This document shows, in pieces, positions 20,950 through 29,546 of a stretch of 64,000 nucleotides of DNA (its first letter is position 1; every line of letters starts with the position of its first letter). The translations under genes and the position numbers were made by a program. Under the pieces are notes generated by a model. That model made no database searches. It was not told the origin of the DNA and saw only the letters and a program-made list of their open reading frames with translations. Source of the DNA: Comamonas resistens. GTDB taxonomy: Bacteria; Pseudomonadota; Gammaproteobacteria; Burkholderiales; Burkholderiaceae_C. The stretch lies in assembly GCF_030064165.1 (NCBI RefSeq), contig NZ_CP125947.1, positions 1,798,001 through 1,862,000 of the forward strand, in the 5' to 3' direction.

Positions 20950-21354
20950 ATGAGCAAGCAAAACCAGGTTGAGATCCTTACTAATGGATGCCGCAAGCTG
21001 ATCTTCATTGACGGAATGATGCTGCACTCGGTCTTGGATATCGATGTGCCGCTGGAGCAGGGCGAGATTGCTCCCAGGGTCACGATCAAGCTGCATCCTG
21101 AGTTGGTCACTATCCGTCAAGTGGACGGCAAGTGGATCACGGACATGCTGAAGCCTTCGCCTCTGACTGCTGATGACGAAGCGCAATTGTTTGGCGCGGC
21201 GTACCAGGCAATGGTCAATGCATTTGCTTCGCACGCAGACCGCCAGCAGCAGCGGGAATTGCTTCCTCGGATATTGGAGGAGTTGAAGGCCCTGCGCAGC
21301 CTGATGGAAGGCGTAACGCAGGGCGGGAACAGTGTGAGCGTTAACGTTGAATAA
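20950..21354 (+). CDS. Hypothetical phage protein, 134 aa
   Basis: MSKQNQVEILTNGCRKLIFI then strand-rich VLDIDVPLEQGEIAPRVTIK and a helical C-terminus (RQQQRELLPRILEELKALRSLME). Looks like a small structural or regulatory protein and is first in the late region. The start follows GGGGCGAGCC; 48 in-frame codons upstream cross the hairpin and are unlikely to be coding. Confidence 0.7.
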   Translation: MSKQNQVEILTNGCRKLIFIDGMMLHSVLDIDVPLEQGEIAPRVTIKLHPELVTIRQVDGKWITDMLKPSPLTADDEAQLFGAAYQAMVNAFASHADRQQQRELLPRILEELKALRSLMEGVTQGGNSVSVNVE

Positions 21355-21559
21355 AAATGCGTAGCTCCGTCCCCTGTGGCGAGGTGCTCCATTGGCGCTT
21401 GGTAATAGTCAGTTCGACATCCAGCCCTTCAATTATCAAAGTGTCGCCAACATGGACTTCTCCTGTTGTGCCGTAGTGCCATAAAAGAGGTGAGCGCTCA
21501 ATAGCTTTTTTTATTTCTTCGTCTTCGCACTTGAAGATGACTGGAGTTCTTTCGTTCAT
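21341..21559 (-). CDS. Hypothetical protein on the opposite strand, 72 aa
   Basis: MNERTPVIFKCEDEEIKKAI then beta-rich VHVGDTLIIEGLDVELTITK. The ribosome site GGAGGGCGG precedes the start. It overlaps the end of the plus-strand gene by 14 bases and opposes late transcription, so it probably is expressed from the prophage as a moron gene. Function unknown. Confidence 0.68.
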   Translation of the reverse strand: MNERTPVIFKCEDEEIKKAIERSPLLWHYGTTGEVHVGDTLIIEGLDVELTITKRQWSTSPQGTELRIFIQR

Positions 21560-21627
21560 GTTTCCGCCCTCCTGGCGATAGTTGAGTAAGGACTTCTATC
21601 GTATTCCAGGAGGGCAAATCAATTAAT

Positions 21628-21701
21628 GCGGCTTTGGCCTATCGGTCGGGCATCAGCCTTCCAAGCTGAGGAGCCGGGTTCGATTCCCGGAAGCCGCTCC
21701 A
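21628..21701 (+). tRNA. Phage-encoded tRNA-Gly (TCC)
   Basis: Folds fully: acceptor GCGGCTT/AAGCCGC, D arm GCC/GGC, anticodon stem TCAGC/GCTGA with loop CTTCCAA (anticodon TCC), T arm CCGGG/CCCGG with TTCGATT, and encoded CCA. It lies in the late region between phage genes; the variable loop has 4 bases. It would read GGA, a Gly codon rare in GC-rich genomes. Confidence 0.9.
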
Positions 21702-21731
21702 AACATCAGAGCCACAAAGTGGCCACACCGC

Positions 21732-21754
21732 AACCGCCCCAGAGGCGGTTTTTT
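21732..21754 (+). terminator. Intrinsic terminator after tRNA-Gly
   Basis: AACCGCC/GGCGGTT, 5-base loop, TTTTTTCG. Confidence 0.7.
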
Positions 21755-21778
21755 CGTTTCCAGACTATGAGGTTCGCC

Positions 21779-22297
21779 ATGAACAAACTGACCTTCAACG
21801 GCTTCGAGTTCAATGTCATCGAGCACAGCGGGATGCAGTACCTGACGCTGCCCGAGATCGCGGCAGTGCTGTACGAGAAAGAAGGGGGAGCCCAAACTGA
21901 CACCCCCTTGGTCGAGTCCCGTGTGCGCAAGCTCTACCAGCGCCACGCCGACGAGTTCCGCAAGGACATGACGGCACTGATCCGCATGCAGACCGCCGGC
22001 GGCATGCAGGAGGTGCGCGTTTTCAGTCTGCGCGGATGCCATCTGTTGGGCATGTTCGCGCGCACTACGGTTGCCAAGCAGTTCCGCTCCTGGGCACTTG
22101 ACGTGCTGGATGCCCAGCTGAACGAGGGCAAGGGCTGGCAGCAGGAATTCAACAAGGCCTGGATGGAATACACCAGCGAAAAGGCGGTGGCCAGTCTCTG
22201 CGGAAAGGGCCTTCGCCGGTGGCGCGACAAGAGCAAGCCCTTGATGAACAGGGTGACTTCCGCCGCAGACAAGGCCCAGATCCTTCTCCCTCTCTGA
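21779..22297 (+). CDS. Antirepressor-type N-terminal domain protein
   Basis: 172 residues: NKLTFNGFEFNVIEHSGMQYLTLPEIAAVL, a basic VRKLYQRHADEFRKDMTALI region, FSLRGCHLLGMFARTTVAKQFRSWALDVLD. The pattern of an LxxxEIA...LY...H..EF helix and RGxHLxxMFARTxxAKxFRxWxLDVLD is that of the P22 antirepressor/Rha-like N-terminal domain. The C-terminal effector part is short. It probably binds DNA or a repressor. A second Ant-type protein is at 35,491. Confidence 0.8.
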   Translation: MNKLTFNGFEFNVIEHSGMQYLTLPEIAAVLYEKEGGAQTDTPLVESRVRKLYQRHADEFRKDMTALIRMQTAGGMQEVRVFSLRGCHLLGMFARTTVAKQFRSWALDVLDAQLNEGKGWQQEFNKAWMEYTSEKAVASLCGKGLRRWRDKSKPLMNRVTSAADKAQILLPL

Positions 22298-22317
22298 TTT
22301 CTCGCCTGGAAACGAGT

Positions 22318-22342
22318 AGCCCGCTTCGGCGGGCTTTTTTAT
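22318..22342 (+). terminator. Intrinsic terminator
   Basis: AGCCCGC/GCGGGCT around a TTCG tetraloop, then TTTTTTATT. Confidence 0.85.
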
Positions 22343-22426
22343 TCCGCCACCGCTCGGGCGCATCCACCACGCCTCACATGCCAGGGACGCCTTGCCCGCA
22401 GCGGTGGCACCTATCAAAGGAAATTC

Positions 22427-22762
22427 ATGTCCAAGATTGACTTGACTGCCGGTACAGCAGCTTCGCTGTTCCTGGGCGGCTTTGCCTCTATTGTCTTGGT
22501 CCTTGTGTGGGCTGGATTTTGGTCGGGGCTGACGCTGTCCACTCTGTGGGGGTGGTTTGTTGTGCCGACATTCGGACTGCCAACACTCTCCATCATTCAG
22601 TCATATGGCTTGGCTCTGGCATTCCGATGCATGCAGGGGATGGCAAACAAGACGACTGGCAGTGATGGATTCGCGATGGAGGTGGCAAAAGGTATCGTCC
22701 TGCCGCCTTTGTTGGCTGGGTTGACGCTGGGTGTGGGTTGGGTGGCGAAGAGCTGGATGTAA
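22427..22762 (+). CDS. Phage membrane protein, 111 aa
   Basis: Two hydrophobic segments near the N-terminus (residues about 10 to 35 and 43 to 70) and one near the C-terminus (LPPLLAGLTLGVGWVAKSW). AAAGGAAATTC precedes the start. It lies between antirepressor and terminase genes; a holin role is unlikely because the lysis genes are at 45 kb. Possibly a superinfection or envelope protein. Confidence 0.7.
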   Translation: MSKIDLTAGTAASLFLGGFASIVLVLVWAGFWSGLTLSTLWGWFVVPTFGLPTLSIIQSYGLALAFRCMQGMANKTTGSDGFAMEVAKGIVLPPLLAGLTLGVGWVAKSWM

Positions 22763-22842
22763 CCCCTGAGCCCTCCGCAGAGGGCTCTTTGCATTGCGCC
22801 TGATGGAGTGCAGCGCAAAGAGAACTGATTGAAAGGCCTGCC

Positions 22843-23472
22843 ATGGCAACAAGACCGGCAAAGGCAAAGCCGGCTGCTGACGTGGCTGGCGTACAAGACA
22901 ATAAACTCACGCCGAAACAGGCACGCTTTGTCGAAGAGTACCTGATTGACCTGAACGCAACCCAGGCTGCGATCAGAGCCGGCTACAGCGCCAAGACGGC
23001 TCCGGAGCAGGCGAGCCGTCTGTTATCGAATGTCAAGGTTTCGACCGCCGTGCAGGCCGCAATACAGGCCCGCTCCGCACGCACCGAGATCACCCAAGAC
23101 ATGGTGCTGCGAGAGTTGGCCAAGATCGGTTTCAGTGACATCCGCAAGGTGGTGCGCTGGGGAACGACGGAGCTGCGCACGACCGAGGACAAGGAAGGCG
23201 AGACGGTGACGGAGCCGTACCACGGACTGCGTCTGGTTGCGGCTGATGAGATCGATGACGACACGGCTGCCGCCATCTCTGAGGTGAGCGAGGGCCGAGA
23301 CGGTCTCAAGGTCAAGTTTCACGACAAGAGGGGCGCGCTGGTGGATATCGGCCGGCACCTGGGCATGTTCAAGGACCGCGTCGAGCACACCGGCAAGGAC
23401 GGCGGCCCCGTCGAGGTGGTCTACATGACGCCGGAGGCTATCCGGAAGGTGATGGAGCAAGATGACTGCTGA
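22843..23472 (+). CDS. terS: Terminase small subunit
   Basis: 209 residues. KLTPKQARFVEEYLIDLNATQAAIRAGYS, followed by SAKTAPEQASRLLSNVKVSTAVQAAI, is the classic Terminase_2/XtmA HTH domain that recognises packaging sites. TQDMVLRELAKIGFSDIRKV continues the family pattern, and the C-terminus may contact the large subunit, whose gene overlaps by 11 bases. Confidence 0.92.
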   Translation: MATRPAKAKPAADVAGVQDNKLTPKQARFVEEYLIDLNATQAAIRAGYSAKTAPEQASRLLSNVKVSTAVQAAIQARSARTEITQDMVLRELAKIGFSDIRKVVRWGTTELRTTEDKEGETVTEPYHGLRLVAADEIDDDTAAAISEVSEGRDGLKVKFHDKRGALVDIGRHLGMFKDRVEHTGKDGGPVEVVYMTPEAIRKVMEQDDC

Positions 23473-24925
23473 CGAAAGCATCCGGGCGGCCATGTGCAGG
23501 GCTGATGGCCTGTACTTCGCCCGGTTCTTCTTCAAGCAGCGCATGGGCGCCAAGATGATCGTGGCGCCGCACCATAAGGTGATCCAGGAGACCCTGGACC
23601 GCGTGGTGGCCGGCGAGATCACGCGGCTGATCATCAACATCCCGCCCGGGTACACGAAAACGGAGTTGGCGACAATCAACATGATCGGGCGTGGCTTGGC
23701 GCTGAACAATCGCGCGCGCTTCCTGCACCTGTCCTACTCGCACAACCTGGCCCTGCTGAACTCCAGCACGGCGCGCGGGATGGTCAAGTCTGCCGCGTAC
23801 CAAGCCATGTGGCCCATGGCGCTCAAGGATGACGCCGACAGCAAGGCTATGTGGTGGACGGAGCACGGCGGCGGGGTGTATGCCTCGTCGGCCGCCGGCC
23901 AGGTCACTGGCTTCCGGGCTGGGCACATGGAGCCGGGCTGGCAGGGCGCGCTGATCATCGATGACCCGGTGAAGCCCGACGACGCCTACAGCGAGACGGT
24001 GCGGGACGGGGTGAACAAGCGGTTCAACGAGACGATCAAGAGCCGCCTGGCCATCGAAACGACCCCGATGGTGGTGATCATGCAGCGCATCCACTACCAC
24101 GACCTGAGCGGCTACCTGCTGCGCGGCGGGTCGGGTGAGAAGTGGCATCACCTGAATCTGCCGGTGATCATCGACAACAGCGAGGCGTACCCCAGCGAGA
24201 ACACGCACGGGATACCGATCGCGCACGGCCTGCCGGATGGCTGGCTCTGGCCGTTCAAGCACAACGAGACCCACCGGGCCGCGCTGTTCTCCCACCGGAG
24301 GACGGCCGAGGCCCAGTACATGCAGCGGCCGCGCCGGTTCAACGCCGAGGGCGCGCTGTGGACGGAGCAGCTGATCGCCTCGGCGCGTCGTCTGCAGGTG
24401 ACGCAGGAGAAGGTCCGCACGGTTGTCGCGGTGGACCCGGCGACGACCGCCAGCGACGAGAGCGATGAAACCGGGATCGTCGTGGCGAGCGGCTACGGCC
24501 ACCGCGAGGCGAAGCAGTACACGGTGGACGGCGACTACAGCGGGCGTTTCAGCCCGAATGGCTGGGCTCAGAAGGCCATTGCGGCATACGACCAGCACCA
24601 TGCCAACGCCATCGTGATCGAGACGAACCAGGGAGGCGACATGGCCGAGGCCACGCTGCGCAATGCCGGGTTCAAGGGCCGCATCGTCCGCGTGCACGCC
24701 AGCAAGGGGAAGTTTGCCCGCGCTGAGCCGATCTCTGCTCTCTACGAACAGGGGCGGGTTTCGCACCAGGGCGCGCTGTACACACTGGAAAACCAGCTGA
24801 TGGAGTACGCGCCGGCCACGGCCAAGAAGTCGCCCGACCGCCTGGACGCAATGGTCTGGGCGCTTACCGAACTCGCTCCGATAGGCCTGAAGTCAGCGGG
24901 CGTCGTCATGACAGGTTTTGGATAG
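23462..24925 (+). CDS. terL: Terminase large subunit
   Basis: 487 residues. The packaging ATPase motif IINIPPGYTKTEL is at 58 to 70 (a deviant Walker A), Walker B is ALIIDDP near residue 165, and the nuclease domain starts VVAVDPATTASDESDETGIVV with a later LDAMVWAL carrying a catalytic Asp. It cuts concatemers and drives DNA into proheads. The start overlaps terS. Confidence 0.95.
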   Translation: MTADESIRAAMCRADGLYFARFFFKQRMGAKMIVAPHHKVIQETLDRVVAGEITRLIINIPPGYTKTELATINMIGRGLALNNRARFLHLSYSHNLALLNSSTARGMVKSAAYQAMWPMALKDDADSKAMWWTEHGGGVYASSAAGQVTGFRAGHMEPGWQGALIIDDPVKPDDAYSETVRDGVNKRFNETIKSRLAIETTPMVVIMQRIHYHDLSGYLLRGGSGEKWHHLNLPVIIDNSEAYPSENTHGIPIAHGLPDGWLWPFKHNETHRAALFSHRRTAEAQYMQRPRRFNAEGALWTEQLIASARRLQVTQEKVRTVVAVDPATTASDESDETGIVVASGYGHREAKQYTVDGDYSGRFSPNGWAQKAIAAYDQHHANAIVIETNQGGDMAEATLRNAGFKGRIVRVHASKGKFARAEPISALYEQGRVSHQGALYTLENQLMEYAPATAKKSPDRLDAMVWALTELAPIGLKSAGVVMTGFG

Positions 24926-24929
24926 ACAC

Positions 24930-26357
24930 ATGGAAGACCCAAGCATCAAACACCCGTCATACCTGCGCTTCGCCCCTTCCTGGGAGCTGATGCGCGACGC
25001 CGTCGCCGGCGAGGATGACGTAAAGGCCAAAGGCACGCGATACCTGCCGATGAAAACCGGCACATCGGTCATCGAGGATCAGGCCTTGAAGGGACGGGTC
25101 TACGACCTTTACAAGACCCGCGCCGAGTTCCCAGAAGTGACGGCTCCCACGATCCGGGGCGCTGTCGGCATCATGCTGGGCAAGCCGGCGAAGATCGAAC
25201 TTCCTCCAGAACTGGAGCATCTGCGCGAGCGCGCGACCCTTGACGGCCTGACGCTCGACGCTCTGCATCGGCGCATGGGCATGGAGGTCATGACCACTGG
25301 CCGATACGGACTGCTGCCTGGCCTGATGGAGGACGGCACGCCGTACCTGTCGGGCTACGTGGCCGAGTCCATCACCAACTGGGACTCGACGGGCGGCGTG
25401 CCGGATTACGTGGTGCTGGACGAGTCCGGCCCGGTCCGCGACCGCGCCACGGGGCTGTGGACGCGGCTAAACAAGCTGCGCCAGTGCATGGCCTTCGACG
25501 GACCGTACCGCGCGCGGGTTTGGGAGCAGTCCACCGGCGGCGCATGGGCGGCTGGTGAGGAAGTTGCTGCGGCCACGCCAAGGGGACAGCCGCTGGACTT
25601 CCTCCCATTCGTCTTCGTCGGCTCCCTGGACCTGACGCCAGACCCCGACGATGTGCCGCTGTACGGCCTGGCCAAGCTGGCTGTCCGCATCTACCGCCTG
25701 GACGCCGATTTCTCGTTCTCGCTGCACATGACCAGCGAACCGACTCCGGTGGCCATCGGCTTCGATGATCCGAAGCAGGCAATTGACGATGGCATCGCGC
25801 CCAAGACGCTCGGCTCGTCGGTGCTGTGGATCTTGCCGAAGGACGGCGACGCCAAGTACTTGGAGTTCTCCGGTCCGGGCCTGGAAAAGCAGGCGGACGC
25901 CATTCAGGAGGCCCTGGGCCGCGCGGCGCAGTTCGGCGCCCAAGTCATCCAGTCCGGGCAGTCTGCAGAGAGCGGCGAGGCGCTGAAGCTGCGCGCCGCC
26001 AGCCAGACCGCCACGCTCACGAGCATCGCGCAGACCACGGCCGCCGGCCTGGAGCGCGCGCTGCGCAACACCGCCATCTGGGTTGGTGCCGATCCTGAAA
26101 AGGTCATTGTCACGCCGAACCTGGAGTTCTTCGACCGCTCCATCACCGCCCAGGAGATCCAGGCGTTGGTGGCCGCGTGGCAGGCCGGCGCCATGTCTCA
26201 CAAGGCCCTGTTCGACAGGCTGCAGCAGGGCGGCGTGATCCATGAGGACCGGTCGTACGAAGACGAGGGGAAGGACATCCTCAATGAGGGTGTCGGCCTC
26301 GATCCGCTGGTGAGCCCCGGCTCACAAATTCCCGGCGCCGAGGGCGCCATCAACTAG
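24930..26357 (+). CDS. Portal protein, DUF4055 type
   Basis: 475 residues starting MEDPSIKHPSYLRFAPSWEL; the RDAVAGEDDVKAKGTRYLP, YKTRAEFPEVTAPTIRGAVG and QSGQSAESGEALKLRAASQTA segments are features of DUF4055 proteins, which serve as portals in P22-coat-type siphoviruses. It follows the large terminase as expected. A TTG 4 codons earlier is possible. It should form the dodecameric DNA entry ring. Confidence 0.85.
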   Translation: MEDPSIKHPSYLRFAPSWELMRDAVAGEDDVKAKGTRYLPMKTGTSVIEDQALKGRVYDLYKTRAEFPEVTAPTIRGAVGIMLGKPAKIELPPELEHLRERATLDGLTLDALHRRMGMEVMTTGRYGLLPGLMEDGTPYLSGYVAESITNWDSTGGVPDYVVLDESGPVRDRATGLWTRLNKLRQCMAFDGPYRARVWEQSTGGAWAAGEEVAAATPRGQPLDFLPFVFVGSLDLTPDPDDVPLYGLAKLAVRIYRLDADFSFSLHMTSEPTPVAIGFDDPKQAIDDGIAPKTLGSSVLWILPKDGDAKYLEFSGPGLEKQADAIQEALGRAAQFGAQVIQSGQSAESGEALKLRAASQTATLTSIAQTTAAGLERALRNTAIWVGADPEKVIVTPNLEFFDRSITAQEIQALVAAWQAGAMSHKALFDRLQQGGVIHEDRSYEDEGKDILNEGVGLDPLVSPGSQIPGAEGAIN

Positions 26358-26368
26358 GAGGCCATGAC

Positions 26369-27121
26369 GTGGCTCTGAAAGCAATCTACACATCCGCCGA
26401 CGAAGTACCCGAGGCACTGAAGGAACTGTACGCAGAAGCAGCCGATGGCCGCTTCGTGCTCGACATCGAGGACGTGGACAACCACCCCAAGGTGCGCGGC
26501 GTCATTACGGCGAACAAGGAAAACGCCAAGAAGGCCCAGGAGCGCCTGGCGAAGGTCGAGGAGCTGACCAGCAAGCTGAGCGCGCTGCCAGAAGACTTCG
26601 ACGCTGAAGAATGGACACGCCTGAAGACCGGCGGAAAGCCCGACGAGCAGTTGCAGGGCCTGAAGGACCAGCACACGCGAGCCGTCGAGGCCCTGAAGGC
26701 AAAGCACGCCTCCGACCTGGCAGCCATCACCGCCCAGGTGGCGGAGCGCGACGGCTACATCGACGGCCAGACCCGCCGTGACGCCTTGTCTGCTGCCCTG
26801 GACGAGGCCGGCTTCGACCCCGCCCACAAGCCCATGTTGGCCAAGTTCCTGGCCGACCAGATCAAGGTGCGCCGCGAAGAAGACGGCCGCCGCGTTGCGT
26901 TCGCCGACACCGACCTTGGCGAGCAGTCGCCGCAGGACTTCGTGAAGGACTTCGCGTCCAAGGCTGGCAAGGCCTACCTGGCGAAGGCGTCGGGCCCCGG
27001 CGCGCCCGGCAGCCAGAACACGCGCACCGGCGCCAAGACCATGACCCGAGCAGATTTCGAAAAGCTGGACCCAGCGACTCAGGCCAAGACCATGGCCGAG
27101 CGCGTCCAGCTCGTTGACTGA
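26369..27121 (+). CDS. Capsid scaffold protein
   Basis: 250 residues, highly charged and helical, with coiled coils (KENAKKAQERLAKVEELTSK; LKDQHTRAVEALKAKHASDL) and an Ala/Asp-rich second half, typical of phage scaffolds placed just before the coat gene. GTG at 26369 is used, 7 bases after AGGAGG; an ATG at 26364 gives only four codons. Confidence 0.82.
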   Translation: MALKAIYTSADEVPEALKELYAEAADGRFVLDIEDVDNHPKVRGVITANKENAKKAQERLAKVEELTSKLSALPEDFDAEEWTRLKTGGKPDEQLQGLKDQHTRAVEALKAKHASDLAAITAQVAERDGYIDGQTRRDALSAALDEAGFDPAHKPMLAKFLADQIKVRREEDGRRVAFADTDLGEQSPQDFVKDFASKAGKAYLAKASGPGAPGSQNTRTGAKTMTRADFEKLDPATQAKTMAERVQLVD

Positions 27122-27192
27122 CCCCCGCGATGCGGGAACCCCTGGCCGATGGCCATTTCATTCCGTTGAACAGCCATTGAAAAGGAGAAATC

Positions 27193-28347
27193 ATGGCGAC
27201 TTCCAATACCCTGACCGGCGTCATCCCGACGCTGTACGAGGCCCTGAACATCGTCTCGCGCGAGATGGTGGGCTTCATCCCCGCAGTGCGCCGCGACACC
27301 AACGTCGCGCGCGCTGCCGTGGGCCAGACCGTGCGCTCGCCTATCGGCGTTGCCGGCGACCTGGAAGACATCACGCCCGGCGTGAACCCCCAGGCCAGCG
27401 GCGGAACCACGGTGGACTACACCGACGTGCAGATCACGGCATCCAAGGCCGCGCCCATCCTGTGGTCCGGCGAAGAGCAGCGCGGCGTGGGCCACACCGG
27501 CACGCTGAACGACATCCTGCGTGACCAGTTCGCCGATGGCATGCGCAAGCTGGTGAACGCCATCGAGAACGACATCTGGATGGCCGCCTACAAGGCGTCC
27601 TCGCGCGCCTACGGTACGGCCGGCACCACGCCGTTCGGCACGGCCGGCGATCTGTCTGACTTCGCTGGCATCGCCCGCATCCTGGACGAGAACGGCGCGC
27701 CCGTGATCGACCGCCAGCTGGTTCTGGGCCACGCCGCCATGGGCAACCTGCGCGGCAAGCAGTCGGTGCTGTTCAAGGTCAACGAGGCCGGCTCCAGCGA
27801 CATGCTGCGCGACGGCATGACCGACCGCGTGCAGAACTTCGCCCTGCGCCACTCGCACCCCATCGGCGTGCACACCAAGGGCACGGGCGCCAGCTACGTG
27901 ACCGACGTGCTGGATGCCATCGGCTCGCGCTCCATCGCGGTCGATACCGGCACGGGCACCGTCCTGGCCGGCGATGTGGTCTCGTTCGCTGCCGACTCGG
28001 CCAACAAGTACGTTGTCAACACCGGCATCACGGCACCCGGCACCCTGGTGCTGGGCAAGCCCGGCCTGCGCGTGGCGATCCCGGACGGCAACGGCCTGAC
28101 GGTCGGGAACAACTACACCCCGAACGTCGCGTTCCACCGTGGCGCCATCGTGCTGGCCACCCGCGCGCCCGCGCTGCCCGAGGGCGGCGACAGCGCAGAT
28201 GACCGCACGGTGATCACCGATCCGCTGACTGGCCTGTCCTTCGAGGTGTCGGTGTACCGCCAGTACCGCCAGGTCAAGTACGAGATCGCCATGGCCTGGG
28301 GCGTGGGCACCCCGAACGGCGCTCACATCGCAACCCTGATCGGCTGA
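27193..28347 (+). CDS. Major capsid protein, P22 gp5-like
   Basis: 384 residues. MATSNTLTGVIPTLYEALNI and GFIPAVRRDTNVARAAVGQT followed by SPIGVAGDLEDITPG are marks of the P22 coat family. ENDIWMAAYKASSRAYGTAG and DFAGIARILDENGAP continue it. It is preceded by AAAGGAGAAATC. P22 coat proteins have an HK97 fold with an inserted I-domain; residues about 230 to 330 (many strands) may be that insertion. Confidence 0.88.
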   Translation: MATSNTLTGVIPTLYEALNIVSREMVGFIPAVRRDTNVARAAVGQTVRSPIGVAGDLEDITPGVNPQASGGTTVDYTDVQITASKAAPILWSGEEQRGVGHTGTLNDILRDQFADGMRKLVNAIENDIWMAAYKASSRAYGTAGTTPFGTAGDLSDFAGIARILDENGAPVIDRQLVLGHAAMGNLRGKQSVLFKVNEAGSSDMLRDGMTDRVQNFALRHSHPIGVHTKGTGASYVTDVLDAIGSRSIAVDTGTGTVLAGDVVSFAADSANKYVVNTGITAPGTLVLGKPGLRVAIPDGNGLTVGNNYTPNVAFHRGAIVLATRAPALPEGGDSADDRTVITDPLTGLSFEVSVYRQYRQVKYEIAMAWGVGTPNGAHIATLIG

Positions 28348-28354
28348 TGCCGAC

Positions 28355-28378
28355 GCGAGGGGCTTCCGGGCCTCTCGC
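28355..28378 (+). terminator. Hairpin after the coat gene
   Basis: GCGAGGGGC and GGCCTCTCGC arms with a short loop and CTCTTTG after it; weak T-run, so it may be an mRNA stabiliser or partial terminator that keeps coat expression high. Confidence 0.45.
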
Positions 28379-28396
28379 CTCTTTGGAGAGCTGAAC

Positions 28397-28630
28397 ATGA
28401 GCGAACTGATCAAGGTCGTCCGCGGCGAAGGCGAAGAGGCCGACATCCGGCCGGACTGGCTGGAGCAGTGGGAAGGCTGGGGATGGAAAGCGGCTGCGGC
28501 AGGCGATGACCTCGACGCCATGGACGCTGAAGTCCTGCATGCCCTGGCCAAAGAGCGCGGCGTGAAGGTGCATGCCAACGCCGGCGCAGACAAGGTGCGT
28601 GAGGCCCTGCGTCAAGCCGCGAAGGACTGA
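28397..28630 (+). CDS. Small protein with HeH/LEM-like helix pair, 77 aa
   Basis: Acidic; the C-terminal half LDAMDAEVLHALAKERGVKV and GADKVREALRQAAK has the helix-extension-helix outline found in small phage head proteins. GGAGAGCTGAAC precedes the start. May be a head completion or DNA-associated protein. Confidence 0.68.
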   Translation: MSELIKVVRGEGEEADIRPDWLEQWEGWGWKAAAAGDDLDAMDAEVLHALAKERGVKVHANAGADKVREALRQAAKD

Positions 28631-28632
28631 AC

Positions 28633-29151
28633 ATGACCCATTACGGCACTCTTTCCGGCGCCCTGGCGTACCACGCAGTGTCAGCCGGCGGTGCCGCGTG
28701 GTCTGCTGTCGGCGTCACCGATGACCAGCGAACATCCGCCCTGGTACGCGCCAGCCGGTCCCTGGACGGTCAGTATGGAGCGCGCTACCCCGGCCGTCCG
28801 ACTGCCGGCCGCGCACAGTCTCTGGCATGGCCCAGGGTTGATGCCTTCGACTTCTGCCAGACCCCGCCGGAGGCATTGCCAGAGGATGCTGTGCCAGTGG
28901 AGATCGAGCGCGCCACCTACGCCCTAGCCCTGGTGGAGCTTCGTACTCCTGGCGCTTCGAGCCCGAGCTTCACGCCGGGCGCCATCAACAAGCGCGAGAA
29001 GGTTGACGTGATCGAGCGTGAACGCTTTGGGCCGAACGACGGACTATCGCTCACGCTGGAGGCTCAGCGCGCGCAACTGGCAGAGGTGGAAGACTCCCTG
29101 CGCTGCCTGCTGAAGAGTTCCGGCGCGGTGCAATGCATCTTGAGGGTGTGA
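28633..29151 (+). CDS. Head-tail connector with DnaT-like domain
   Basis: 172 residues beginning MTHYGTLSGALAYHAVSAGG, then ALVRASRSLDGQYGARYPGR and AQSLAWPRVDAFDFC. This WPR pattern is that of the DnaT-like/connector proteins of phages, which sit under the portal. It overlaps nothing but lies 2 bases from its neighbours. Confidence 0.8.
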   Translation: MTHYGTLSGALAYHAVSAGGAAWSAVGVTDDQRTSALVRASRSLDGQYGARYPGRPTAGRAQSLAWPRVDAFDFCQTPPEALPEDAVPVEIERATYALALVELRTPGASSPSFTPGAINKREKVDVIERERFGPNDGLSLTLEAQRAQLAEVEDSLRCLLKSSGAVQCILRV

Positions 29152-29152
29152 A

Positions 29153-29542
29153 ATGGCCAACTTCTACGCCGACATGGCCGATATGGCTCGTGGCCTGCTG
29201 GCTCCAACCAGCCAGGGCGGTCTGGGCCAGGGCGTCATCGTGCTGACGCGCAAGACTCCGGGCGTGCCCGGGCCCAACCCCTGGGACCCCGTGGAGACGG
29301 TCACGCAGTCCGAGACACTGTCTGGCGCCGTGAGGGGCGTTTCGCAGAAGCTGGTAGGCACTGATTTCGGTGGCACTGTGGTTCAGGCATCTGACCGGCA
29401 GGCTATCTGTGCAGTGCCCGCGCTCCAGTACCAGGCCGGCGACGTGCTTTCCATTGATGGTGTGCCGGTGCACATCATCGCTTTCTCCAACATCCCTCCT
29501 GCCGGGACTCCATCGGCGGTGAGATTCATCATCAAGGGGTAG
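29153..29542 (+). CDS. Head-tail joining protein, 129 aa
   Basis: MANFYADMADMARGLLAPTS followed by beta-rich segments (GVIVLTRKTPGVPG, VLSIDGVPVHIIAFSNIP). It fits the family of small head-tail stoppers or adaptors; its exact place in the neck is inferred from gene order. Confidence 0.72.
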   Translation: MANFYADMADMARGLLAPTSQGGLGQGVIVLTRKTPGVPGPNPWDPVETVTQSETLSGAVRGVSQKLVGTDFGGTVVQASDRQAICAVPALQYQAGDVLSIDGVPVHIIAFSNIPPAGTPSAVRFIIKG

Positions 29543-29546
29543 TTCC

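Noticed and set aside
23438..24766. A 442-codon open frame opposite the large terminase
   Set aside because: Pure shadow of a GC-rich gene: Arg, Val, His and Leu-rich product without motifs, and fully covered by a motif-bearing terminase.
27079..28593. 504-codon frame opposite the coat protein
   Set aside because: High-GC shadow; composition and lack of motif.
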